Source of the DNA: Apostichopus parvimensis
Lineage: Eukaryota > Echinodermata > Holothuroidea > Aspidochirotida > Stichopodidae
Length of the DNA: 38,163 nucleotides
NCBI GenBank assembly: GCA_000934455.1
Contig: KN883363.1
Span: forward strand, 33,118-71,280
Direction of reading: 5' to 3'
Under the pieces are notes generated by a model. That model was given only the letters and a program-made list of their open reading frames with translations. It was not told the DNA's origin and made no database searches. Positions 21,199-32,038 of the stretch are shown one piece after another (positions within the stretch are counted from its first letter, which is position 1; every line of letters begins with the position of its first letter). The position numbers were made by a program, and so were the translations under genes.

Positions 21199-24100
21199 TC
21201 ACCGGGTCTTCTTTTGCTCTTCCTCTTCCTTCTCTGCTCTCTTCTGAGCCTTGGACTTGGTCGCTTCGTAAAGATTATTGAGATCAAAGTCTCTGATGAG
21301 GTTTTCCTTGGGAGTATGAAGAAACAGTAAATTTGCATCAATACTTGCCTGAATACTTATAAATGAATTAGATATGGCTTTGGCAATTCCAAGAGTTTCT
21401 TTCCATGCAATGCTTTGCTGGTATTATACATGTGTGAAAAGTTTGCTGTAGATGACAACATTCCAAAAGACACTCTTTTTTGCACTAATTAAATATCAGA
21501 TCTGTAATTCCTTGGTCTTGCAAATTCTGAGTGCAGTCAATATAATGTTTAATTTTTAGTAAATTTAATACAAACTGAGAATTACAGTGCAAGACACAGA
21601 GGAGAAAGGGACTCGTCCACCTTGCTCAAAATTTCTATATTACTGTTACAGCTATTTTCATTATCTGTATTCTGTTTATAACCCTCTTGCATTTACAAAA
21701 CATTTTACTGAGCCAGCATTATGAATGTTCAGTTGTATACAACTTGGCAAAGTGTCTATAAATGCCTCTGCGGAAGACTGCAATGAGAGAAAAGGAAACA
21801 GCCAATGTGACGGAACGAAATCACTATACAGTATTACATCAGTACACAAGTCTTGTTTATCGTAGCCTAGGGCTAGGGACACCATACAAACATCATCCCG
21901 ATTAAACACGATTGTCCCGTTTTTGCTACCAAAATATATATTGTCCTGCAGTCCCACCAACAAAACTAAATTGTCCCAATTTTCAAAAATATCATGATAT
22001 GTAAAATACAAAAGGTTCACATGTTGTATGATATATTATTATACATTACCGTATCGGATATAATCTTTTTCAACACACAAATATGACTGCTGAGGGCAGC
22101 GTGTTAACCGCACAAGCTTGGTGGGAAAACCTATGTAGCCCACTTAAAATCAAAAATTTTCTTTTATAGAGGGATGCACTACACAGTGTCCCATCTTCAA
22201 CCGAAGAAACATCATATCTCTTCCTAGGGCGACTGAATGTTTTTCATATTAACAAATTTAACGGTTAGAATTTTTCTAACAAAATGTTTAACCAACAACT
22301 GTTTTCTTCACCATTTTGAACAACATGGGAGAAATTATTCTAGTTCAAAAAAGGTACTGTAGCATCTTACCTTTGTAAAGTTATAATTCACTGTTTGGCC
22401 ATTGCTATTCTTGCCTGGTTTCCTCAATATCTCTTTGCCATTTTGGAAGAGAATTACTGTCGGCATCTGTTTACAAAGAGCTGATGTTTCAACTCCAAAC
22501 CTGAGTGAACGACATAATTGTATAATCATGTAAATATTAATAATAAATTATATATATATACTTCATAATTATTAATTTTGTCTTACAGTTGAGTTGTCTG
22601 ACATAGTGAAATCTGGTTGAACATTTTTCACTCTTTCTTTCATGCTAATTCTTACCACTTTGGTTACAAGTACAATCATCATATGCATTGGGAATCCTTG
22701 GAAAGATACTGGCAACAATGAAATAATTTGTTGGGCTTGAATGATCAATTTCATAATGTTTGCATTTCAGTTAATGTAAATCTATTGAACCTGTATGCTG
22801 TTCATTATTTACATGATTGTAATTTTGTAAGTTAAGATGGTTGCCAAGAGAGAATAACGATAAAATGAGAAGGAAAAAAAATTTAAAAAAAAAAAATTAA
22901 ATGAGGTAATTTCTTTGTAAACCTGACATAAACAAAATGCACATTAAACTATAAAAGCTGTTTTACTTCAAGTTCTTCTTTAAACTTCAAAATATAACAA
23001 AATCTATTTGTTGGCTGTCTTACATTTTAGCTACTTCTGGATGGCGTCCTGCATCTACTTTCCCAAAATTCAGCCGAGAATGATGATAGCTGCCAAAATA
23101 AGAATATAACCATTTTAGGCAACAAGTAGAAAACAAAATACACAGATGACAATGAAACATAACTAAATACACACAATTTATTACATTTATGTGGTCTACT
23201 ATCATAGAGAATGTTCACATTACAATATCATTCACTCTAAAGGAGAGCTGGGTAGATGTTCCCTAGTACCCTACAGTACTCTCTCATAGTGGACAGTGTA
23301 ATGTGCTATACCAGTATTCAGTACTCACTCATTATTCACTCTTTAGGGAACTGGCCAGACGTTCTCTATTACCTTCAGCAGACCCTCATACTGTATGATC
23401 TGTGGGAGGCTCTATATTACTGCACAGTACTCACAATGAAATACACACATTAACTACCATTGAAAGTGTTCACATAAATATATCATTCACTCTAAAGGGA
23501 AACTGAGTTAATGTTCCCTCATACCATACAGTACCCTATCAAATGGTCAGAGGGATGGATATTTACTCCACACTACCAAAGGAGTACTCATTTTACAATA
23601 TGATTTTCTCCTTGGGGCGATGGACACATGTGCCCCTTAATCTCCCAATGTCCAAAAGCACTCCCTCGGTTATGATAGCTCAGAGGCCGAGCGAGTTATC
23701 TCCATTCTACCAAAGTGGAACTTGACAGATCTATCCTAATGCCTTACTGTACCCACACTATAACAATATTCAAAAAGTTTGCTAATACTCTGCGAAAGAA
23801 ACTCACTCGACCGAGAGCTGAGCGAATATTCCAGCAAATGCTAGGCATTCAGTTGACCAGTTTGCATAGAACTCAACCAGCAAGGTTGTCTTTGGGTTAT
23901 TATCAAGTTCCTCCTGAAGAAAAAGTCAAAAATTAAAAAAAAAATTGTCAACTCTATTTTTTTACCCAATTCATAATTTATGGTGCATTTGACATTCAGC
24001 ATTACACACATCAAACTCTGGGAAAGAAGGGGTCTGAATCATTCTTGTGCAGCGCAACACATTTACAGTATACTTAAGTCCCACTGCGCTGAAAAAATGA

Positions 24101-26362
24101 AGACAGAGGTCCAGAAGGAGAAACTATAACATTGAGTATAGACAAGTCTTAATTTAGTTTAAAATCAGACACAGATTCAGCTTTCTTTAACTTAATGGAG
24201 GCAGAATATTCCACAGAAAGGTAGAACAAGACTGAAAACAGAATAATGACTATTTAAGGCTTTGTGGCTATAGTAGGAGGGGAAAAAGTAGAACTTAACA
24301 AGTACAGGGCAGGCAGCAAGCTGGGGTGTACCTGTGGAACAGAAATTGTCAGTAGATGGAGGCAAGGCTATGGATGCATTTGAAAGTTAGAACTTTGTAC
24401 AAATATGAAATAGGTGCTCGATTCAACAGAAAGCAGGGGCGAATACAAAGGATAGGTGTAACATTATTTTACACTTCATCTGGCCAGTGAAACTAGTCTT
24501 GCTGCCAAGTTCTGAATGTGCAGAATTATTTCTGATGACCTAATTTTCATAAATTACAACCAATCACCTCAATGCAATATATTTCAAACAATGCATTGGC
24601 TTCACAGTTATCGTCATTCAGAAATAGCGCATCAAGCTGGCCTAACCAACAATGGCTTTAACAGACCCTGCAAAGAGTTTTACACTGTTAGTCTGATACA
24701 GGTGTCATACTTTCGATGGCTAGACAACTTCTGTAAATTTGTTTTGAATGGTAACAGAAGTTCCTGAAATGTTGAAACCTTTGTAACATTACTCACAGCA
24801 TATAACTGGGAGATATATGTTATTCACTAAGTACATAAACATTGCAAAAACTTGAAATTGAATAAATTACATCACATTTATTACAATGCCTTACCTCCAA
24901 AGTATTGCCTTCAAAATATGTCAGATTGTGAGGCCCAGTATAGGCCGGTTCTGGAAATAAGACTAGAACGACTGGAAATGAAAGGGAAATATTATAAGAT
25001 GACTTTTAGAAAATAAATATGTAATATTATAGTATAAACAGATGAAGAAAAGGTATCATCCTGCAAGGTTTCAAATGACACTCAAAAGAGGCCACAAAAC
25101 AACTTTAACAATGATAGAGGACTAGCTACAGTTTAGGCTGACTCAGAATAGTAGTAAACTAGATAATAGGGTAGTTGACTTGCTTGAAATGTATCAAACT
25201 TTATATCATCAATACTGAACTTTCAAAACATTTACTTCCATATTTTATGCCATATTTCATGGTACTTAGTCAACCTTTTAAATGATCACCAAATTATTGT
25301 AAGTATGTTACTGTTCTTTCTATCCAGGCAATGCTTTGACTAGAAATCAAAGCATTATTAAAGAGTTTCTGTACTGAATTGAAAGCCCCAGTATGCAAAT
25401 TTTACAGTGTTGTTTTACCATTTAAGTTTGAATACTAGAAAGAAACTGAGCAGAAATTACAGTGAAAATTGTCTACCTAGACATGCCACAGAAAAGAGCA
25501 ACATGATTCTTGGATCAGCCTGAAAGAACAAGAAAACGTTCGCAGCTTTGGTGAAATTAAAAACTGTAACAATGTACTGCCGGAATGGTGGTCGTCTTCT
25601 GTTCTTCAAGACCAGTACACACACCAGAAACAAAAGAATATTTGTTTCTCCCTGAGGAAGAAAAAAAATGATGTACATAAATTCATTGGTCAATATTTAA
25701 TGATGAAGTCAAAATGTTTAGTGAAAATTCCAACAAATTGTGAAAACAGGAATGGGATCGTTCATTTTTTTCCTGTTGAGGCAACTACTATTATGGAAAC
25801 CTAATATAAGTTACAGCTTTTGCTAAGGCAGGCCAGTATACTGTTAATAAAGACTTCGAGAAACAACTTTGGCCTAACCGTGCACTAAGTTACATGTAGT
25901 AACTTATTTGACCTAACACTGTAACTAGTGTAAGTGTAACACTAGCATAGTAATAAGTAACATGGACAATGCATCAGATTTGTACTGTAGCGAATCACTC
26001 CATCCATGTGTGGGTCAATTGCATAATCATATAATTTATTTATGTCTGATATGATATTAACGTTCGACCTGGCTTAGGTATTACCCGGAAAAAGAACATG
26101 AACTTTAAAATGTCAACTTGCTCAGATTCGAAATTACCCTGCATATCGTGAAAATAAGCCACATGGAATTATTTTAGTTACTAGTACTAGTGTGGAGACA
26201 TACCCATGATAAGTTGCAAACTGGTAATTCTGGATTGTTCTTTGGAAACAGTACCTTGCAGAATGGGCGAAAAGTTCTCAGAAAAACGAAAGAAGAACAT
26301 AAAAATATGTTTGCGACGTGATATGCACTTAAATAGTGCCTATATTGTGAGATTTTCAACAT
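21199..26362 (-). CDS. TMX2: Thioredoxin-related transmembrane protein 2
   Basis: TMX2 is an ER/mitochondria-associated membrane protein of the PDI family. Exons on the minus strand: 26362-26204, 25651-25477, 24971-24895, 23913-23807, 23089-23024, 22500-22371, 21306-21199. All are in phase and give 273 aa (human 296). Residues 1-53 form a hydrophobic N-terminal segment. Residues about 56-125 hold the conserved KNRR and FNFTKAANVFLFF blocks and the membrane span (MLLFSVACLVVLVLF). The thioredoxin fold starts near 138: LLVEFYANWSTEC places an S-x-x-C motif at 157-160. LNFGKVDAGR follows, and the cis-Pro loop is KQMPTVILF (Pro208). The tail is Lys/Glu-rich and ends KKTR, which fits the KKxx ER-retrieval rule. 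Human TMX2 also has a noncanonical S-x-x-C site. The gene is convergent with the unknown gene and divergent from the PIMREG-like gene. Confidence 0.93.
23210..23560. repeat. Degenerate intronic repeat in TMX2 (three units)
   Basis: Units anchored by ATTCACTCTAAAGG...GTTCCCT with CAGTAC start at 23230, 23334 and 23485. The first and third are the most alike, the middle one more diverged. Spacing is irregular (104 and 151 bp). Confidence 0.55.
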
Positions 26363-26470
26363 GATGATTACTTAGGTCGGACTCGTGATTTACGCTGCAA
26401 GGTAATAATGAGCTAGTTCCGCTAAATCATCAACAACATGCAGGCCAAAGAAATGCAAGCCTGTGTACCA

Positions 26471-26504
26471 ACCACTGATCTGTACACTAACACAGATCAG
26501 TGGT
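26471..26504. repeat. Perfect inverted repeat / hairpin, 13-bp arms, 8-nt loop
   Basis: The left arm ACCACTGATCTGT (26471-26483) and right arm ACAGATCAGTGGT (26492-26504) are exact reverse complements around an 8-base loop. It lies about 110 bp upstream of the TMX2 start codon. Confidence 0.9.
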
Positions 26505-27536
26505 ACCAACGAACGGACGTTACGCTGCGCTTTAGTATGGAACGCCGTAAGGAACCGAAATGTGGTGAAAATGATATGATCCAAAATGGTCACATCTTAT
26601 GCCTAGCAGCAAGGGGAGGGGTGAAAGTTTGTCCCCATTTTTTCACAGTACGATGCATCTTAGAATCTGCCGTAGAAGTTGGATTTTCCGGAAAAAAATG
26701 TCGAATGTTCAAGAAAGTCGATATATTTATGTAAAGTTTTGAGATACAAAGTCGAAAGTTTGAAATAAATAGTCGCAATTTTGATCAAATAGCCTTTTAT
26801 ATCGAAAAATTTAAGAAAGAGTAAATCTGTCGACAAAAAAACACTTTCGTTACTTTCTTTTAAAGCTGTGTTTTCTCTCATGTATAATGATATATTTCTT
26901 CATTGTTTAGGGAAATATCTCTGGGTATTATCTAAGTCACGTGGACTAATGATGTTGCCTCTCTATTTATTGTCCAACATTAGTGTTAATGAATGCATCC
27001 ATGCTCCAAGTATTGGTACAAACTTCTGGAAAATTACGGACATCTTCACTCTATTTTCCTATTGCACAATATGACGTGAAAAACTACTGACCATCCTGAG
27101 TGGAAGTATATTAATACTTATCATTGTTTGTTGCGGATATTTCTTTCGGTCTTCTCAGTGATCCGATAAAGATGGAATTATGAGTCTTTCATATTTTGAG
27201 GGGCTGTTCCACCATCATTTGTACAAAAACGATAGGTTACAGGACAAGTATTGTTGCCATCCTTGAATTGTTGCTACCTCTCCTAAAATTGTTGGTGCCA
27301 ACTCAGAATTCCAAGCTGCGGTCCGAACTTTGCCAAAGTACTAAATAAGGACTCAATAGGGATTTCCCTTACGGTATATCCAACAAACTAGAGCACCGAT
27401 CAAGTGTGGTGAATGAGTGGAATGATTTGCCTGAGAATACTTTGGACAATCACTTTAGGCATTGTAATCGGGTCTGATTTTTTTGTGTCTTCTGTTTTCT
27501 TCTCTCTCCTATAGGGTCCTTGATAGGGACTTGAGA

Positions 27537-28553
27537 GTCCTTCCCAGGGGCGGAATGGGTCTTAAAACCGGCCCGGGCATTTTTCACCTAGACTGGCCCA
27601 TTGTTCATTGATATGTTACTTACATAGTGATCGCCGTCCTGGGGGAGGGGTTTAAAGGGGAGGGGACGTCCCACTCCCCATTGAGATTTTTTGAAGTTAA
27701 GGAATACCTAGATGCAAAATGGTGCTATATTTCTCAATTGTGTAGGTTACAATAATCCATTAAAAAAGACCCCAAAATAATTTTCCAGAAGCGACACTTG
27801 ATTAAACTGAGAAAAGTTAAAAACGTAAACAAAAATACTCAAAAATATGTTTTAGACTGGATTTTATTCAGTTTTTCAAGCATTTTGTGACAACTTGCTT
27901 GAAAATATGGAAAAAAAACCTTAATAAAATCCACTAAAACATGTTCAATAACACGATCACATGTCATGTCTACGAGAGCGTAGGAGTCTACGCAGTTCGC
28001 TGCTTTTGGCAGCCACACCATCAATGATGTTTTCAGTGTCAAGTTTGGCCAAGATCCTTTTTTTCCACAGACATCAACATGAACGCCTCAAGATGTTCTT
28101 GTGTCATTGTACAAAAACCCTACTGTATGTGGGTCATTTTTATTCATACATAATCTCTCAGGACTTAGCTACTGAGTGATATCCAAATAATCTAATAATA
28201 TTTTACCTTTTTTTAGTCGCTTTCTGGAGGACGAGGTGCAGATTTATAAGCTCTGTATTCTCTGCCAATGCTTTGTAAATGTCAGAATGCATTGGTCACC
28301 GTAGTTGTATATCTTGTCGTTAAAATATTAGCACGGACGGGTTGCCAATACCACGTTGTTACGAACTAACAGACTAACTAACATGGTGATCTCATGAGCT
28401 GATTCCCACAGTTAAAAATATATTTTTACACAGCCCGTCTGTATTCTGTGAAAATGGGCTGCAATTTTTACCAGGCTCCCAGCCCACCGGGCCGCACCGG
28501 CCCACTGGGCATTGCCCAAATGCCTGTGTGGCCAGTCCGCCACTGGTCCTTCC
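27537..28553. mobile_element. hAT DNA transposon, internally deleted, with perfect 8-bp TSD
   Basis: The 1001-bp element (27545-28545) is flanked by identical 8-bp copies of GTCCTTCC (27537-27544 and 28546-28553). Its termini are inverted repeats: left CAGGGGCGGAATGG, right (minus strand) CAGTGGCGGACTGG, with GC-rich CCGGCCC/GGGCCGG subterminal DNA at both ends. The 8-bp duplication and CAG-starting ends are diagnostic for the hAT superfamily. It carries the decayed C-terminus of a transposase on the minus strand and is too short to be autonomous. Confidence 0.88.
27957..28107 (-). pseudogene. Frameshifted C-terminal remnant of a hAT transposase
   Basis: On the minus strand, a frame reads MTQEHLEAFMLMSVEK up to a seven-A run (plus 28065-28071). 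After a one-base shift it continues as ILAKLDTENIIDGVAAKSS and on to a TGA (27959-27957). The pattern of a short Leu-rich helix with LxSVE, then a DxxxIIDxxA motif shortly before the stop, is typical of the hAT-dimerisation C-terminus of transposases. The shift breaks the frame, so it is a fossil. Confidence 0.6.
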
Positions 28554-28657
28554 TGATCCTTTATTTTCTACTAACCTAAACTAAACTAAAAGTATGAGTT
28601 TCGACATGATGCAGTGAAAGTTGAAACGACATTTGTCCTAACGCCGTGTTAGTACAA

Positions 28658-28669
28658 ATGGCGCGCCAT
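28658..28669. repeat. GC palindrome ATGGCGCGCCAT
   Basis: A perfect 12-bp palindrome containing GGCGCGCC, unusual in this AT-rich spacer, about 470 bp upstream of the PIMREG-like start. It could be a GGCGC-type E2F-like element, but that is inference. Confidence 0.5.
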
Positions 28670-29029
28670 ACAGCACAGACCATTGACCTGACACACCTGC
28701 CGCCGAAGGCCTTACTACTTGCGGTGTAGGGAATACATAAAGTTTATCGAAATAACACATTGCATGTTGACTTCTTTATTGTTAAAACATTCAAAAAGTA
28801 TTTTTTACTTCGTATTCTAATTTTATTTTAAAATTAATTGACCTTCTTTACATTTTGTTTGCAAACATCTTAAACCCCTTTTACCCATTATGGGGTAGAC
28901 CATTTTAATGTTAATGTTGTCTACCGGACAATTTGAAAATGTAAACACAATACACTGTAGTGCCCACATACATTTTACAGTGTCTAGCATAACGTAGGTT
29001 AGTAAAGAGTACACAATAGCCGTGTTTCC

Positions 29030-29045
29030 TAACGGTTAACAGTTA
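29030..29045. promoter_or_regulatory. Paired MYB-like sites upstream of the PIMREG-like gene
   Basis: TAACGG (29030-29035) and, on the other strand, TAACTG (29045-29040) lie about 100 bp upstream of the ATG. Both fit the MYB consensus YAAC(G/T)G. B-MYB/MuvB control is common for mitotic genes, so the position is suggestive, but short motifs like these occur by chance. Confidence 0.25.
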
Positions 29046-29135
29046 CACGTAGTGCGTACAACGATAAAGCCCAAGTTGGTAATCAAAAGTGGTCTCTGAA
29101 GTGCACCTGGTAGATCAGTTAAAAATTCAAACAAA

Positions 29136-32038
29136 ATGGATGAAGGGACATTTAGAAATACACCAACCGTCCACCCTATGGAAAGAAGAAAGAAATTAAT
29201 GGAGGCTGATGCCAATGCCAGCATCTTCAACCTGGACGAACAAGAGAATCGTGACCTATTGCTGAGCATGTCAAGAAAGAGGAGTGAAGGCCGTTTGCCT
29301 TTGCGGAATTTTAACCGAAGTGCTAAAAGGAATTTAAAAGAGGCTGCTGGGCGAAAGCTTCGTGGAGTAAAGAAAGCATGGGGATCGTTTAAATCGGTAA
29401 GCTATGTGACAGTTGGAACCTTGGGTCCCAATGCCGATTTCTTACAAAGGCCACACCCAGACACTCTCATTTATAATTATAACTTTGCCTTTCGTTAAAA
29501 TAGATTCAATCTTACTACTTAGAACTAAGTTGAAGCCTAAGTCTACAGTCACCTACCCAATAGTAACACTAATGCTTAAATCAGGCATGGCGCCTAAAGT
29601 TAGTCTGTACTGTTATGCTCAATAACATTTAAATGTTATTGTTAACCTCATAGTCATATGCTATATTAAGATGAAACGCAACGTTGTACTTGTAGGCCTA
29701 ACTTGATGAAAGGCCTAGACAAGGCGTACATGAATGAGAGTTGCCTTTGTTCAAAAGGATCAGCAAAATTACAAAATAACCTCCAATTCCACCTTAAGTT
29801 GGGTCAGCATCCTATCCTAACCTGTTTATCAACACCATTCCCTACTATACTTAGCTGTGGCAGAGACACTAAACGGCAAGGCTTGTAGCCTAGATATAGC
29901 AGTTCTGCTATATAATACATGTATAAAACATGTCCCTGTTTGGAGGTCTTGGGCAGAGATGGTGTAATAACAGTACTGTATTTTAATTTTTTCTTCTATT
30001 CAGAGGGCCATTCCCGGCAACAGGTGGAAGCCATCATCGCAACAGTGGGCTGCAAATTTGGCAACACCGCACACACCATCGACCAGGAAAAACCGAATCA
30101 ACTCCCCACTAACGCCTTCCACATTGCGAAACAGTCGCTGCAACGGTAAAAGCCCAAGATGGATGATCTACAGAGACTTCAATAATGTCACCCCCGGATC
30201 AATTTTTGACTCACCATACAGCAAAAGTTGCAGGAGATCTGCGAGGATAGCGGGCAAGCAGAAAACCCCTGTCAGAATGAAACCCGGGTCACCAAGAACT
30301 CCCATATCAAGGTTAGAATCAATGTCACGTAAACTGGTTACATGGAGTACTCTAGTCAATATATACTGTATGTATATAAATGAATTCCTGAAGAAAAACA
30401 TATAAGCTTTTGCATTTTTTATGATTGATTTGCCAGCCCTTTCAATGAGGCCATGTGAAAGGTTTCAAAGGGCAACGTTTAATGTAGTCACCTTTGACGG
30501 CACAAAGCACATTTATCCAAAGTTGGGAATCTTCAAGTCACCAAGAGCTAGAGAGGACTTTGATCGTCAAACTTAAACTTTCTTTTTTGTTTCCTGCTTG
30601 GTGAAGTATTGTTTGTGTTACGATCTTTAGTATAGGAAACATCACTGTACAATGCAATAGTATGGGGAAAACATCACTGCGCTACCAATTTGTTGTTATT
30701 TACAGGGAATAATTTATCCACTTTTGCATCATAAAATGCTCTGCAAACTGGTGAATGTCCAAAGCTGCTCTGCTTTTCTTAACACAGGGGTCAAAAGTAC
30801 TGCTACACAAACTTTGAACACTAAAAAATTCCCTGATGTAGGTAAACCTGTACACAGTGTACTAGTGAAGTATGGTTCTCTTTTTTCCTCTTCCTCCTCC
30901 CTCGCCCCACAACTCCCCCCTTTGCTAACAGGGTCAGTGATGCTCCAAGTTGTGCCGAGATTGCGAGTCCCGAGGAATGTGAGGAGACTAGTTCCATGAG
31001 CATTGATGCATCAGCGGCCTTCCAAGAGGTAATTAACAGGATGGAGGCACTGAACCAAGGGATGGCTACATTTGAGAAAATGAGTTCAAGTCTAACGGAG
31101 AGCATCAAGGCCAATGAGAGGTAATCCCATAGATTACTGTACAGTAATCTCATAGAGTAGGCACTAGACAACGGTACAGTTAATCCCATTGAGTACCCAT
31201 GTACAGTTAATCCCACAGAGTACACATGTACAGTTAATCCCACAGAGTACTGTACAGTTAATCCCATAGAGTACTGTACAGTTAATCCCATTGAATACTG
31301 TGCAGTTAATCTCATAAAGTACTGCACAGTTAATCCAATCGATTACTGTACAGTAATCCCATAGAGTAGGCAAATACATTTAATCCCATAGAGTACTGTG
31401 CAGTTAATCTCACAGGGTACTGTACAGTTAATCCCATAGAGTACTGTGCGGTTAATCTCATAGAGTACTGCACAGTAAATCCTATAGAGTACTGTATAGT
31501 TAAAGGTGATTTGTAACCGACTTCAGTAGTTATTAAGTGGTATATGTGAATGTCAGAAACAAGTTTTGTTGTTAATGGAGAAAGTCTCTCTTTCTCCTAC
31601 CTCTCCCCCATATCTTTACCATTCTTTTACAACATACATTAAGTGAGGGATAATTATTGCCATTGTAAATATGAATAAAAATTTACACTCTCATATCTTC
31701 CAGTTGGATCCTCTTTAACCCATTCAGTATAGGTTCTCATTAATGATAGAAATTAAGAATAAGACAACAAGTCAGACATTGACAACCCCCTTATCTTTTT
31801 TATCACCTCTCCCCCCCCCCCTCCCCTCATCTCCATCATATGAGTTAAAATGTCACTTAATGAGTATCTCTGTGGAAGCTAAATACTTCTCTCCAACGAT
31901 AGATATTTTCCATGATCCTACCACAGCCACAACGAGACCACTGCAGATGATGAATGTGATGATGACAAGCAAACGAAGTCATTGAGGAGGCAGACTTCCA
32001 GCTTTTTGAGAAGAAGTCTAAGGCTGCAGTCATCATAG
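29136..32038 (+). CDS. PIMREG (FAM64A)-like putative mitotic regulator
   Basis: Exons 29136-29396, 30004-30311, 30932-31120 and 31927-32038 join in phase to give 289 aa (human PIMREG about 248). The start is in a good context (AAAATGG). Features shared with PIMREG: an RLPLR motif (residues 53-57) followed by a basic helix (RSAKRNLKEAAGRKLRGVKK), a DSPYS motif (156-160) near an RRSARI basic patch, and a C-terminal amphipathic helix (AFQEVINRMEALNQGMATFEK). Residues 108-187 hold ten Ser/Thr-Pro sites, as expected of a CDK substrate. The last exon adds an acidic stretch and a basic end (SFLRRSLRLQSS). PIMREG acts at the metaphase-anaphase transition and binds the clathrin adaptor PICALM. The assignment is from remembered motifs; it could be another small mitotic phosphoprotein, so I give no gene symbol. 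Divergent from TMX2. Confidence 0.6.
31121..31506 (+). repeat. 24-bp minisatellite starting at the exon 3 splice donor
   Basis: About 15 diverged copies of a unit close to TACTGTACAGTTAATCCCATAGAG. The first copy's GTAATC is itself the splice donor of the PIMREG-like exon 3. A larger period is visible: GATTACTGTACAGTAATC followed by CATAGAGTAGGCA occurs at 31132 and again at 31341, 209 bp apart. That 18-mer is a perfect palindrome. Confidence 0.88.

Larger units (their letters stand above)
26363..29135. other. Divergent spacer between TMX2 and the PIMREG-like gene
   Basis: No protein-coding gene recognised. It contains the TMX2 promoter side (no TATA box evident), a perfect 13-bp hairpin (26471-26504), loosely repeated AAAGTCGA-type DNA (about 26700-26800), a complete 1001-bp hAT element (27545-28545) and the promoter side of the PIMREG-like gene. 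A 98-codon open frame at 26438-26734 overlaps the hairpin and looks like chance. Confidence 0.55.

Noticed and set aside
26438..26734. 98-codon open frame upstream of TMX2
   Set aside because: It overlaps a perfect hairpin, has no family resemblance and no exon partners; probably chance.
30821..31379. Minus-strand open frames with repeated GLTVQYS-like or GINCTV-like peptides
   Set aside because: These translate the 24-bp minisatellite on the wrong strand of an annotated intron; the repeats are at DNA level.
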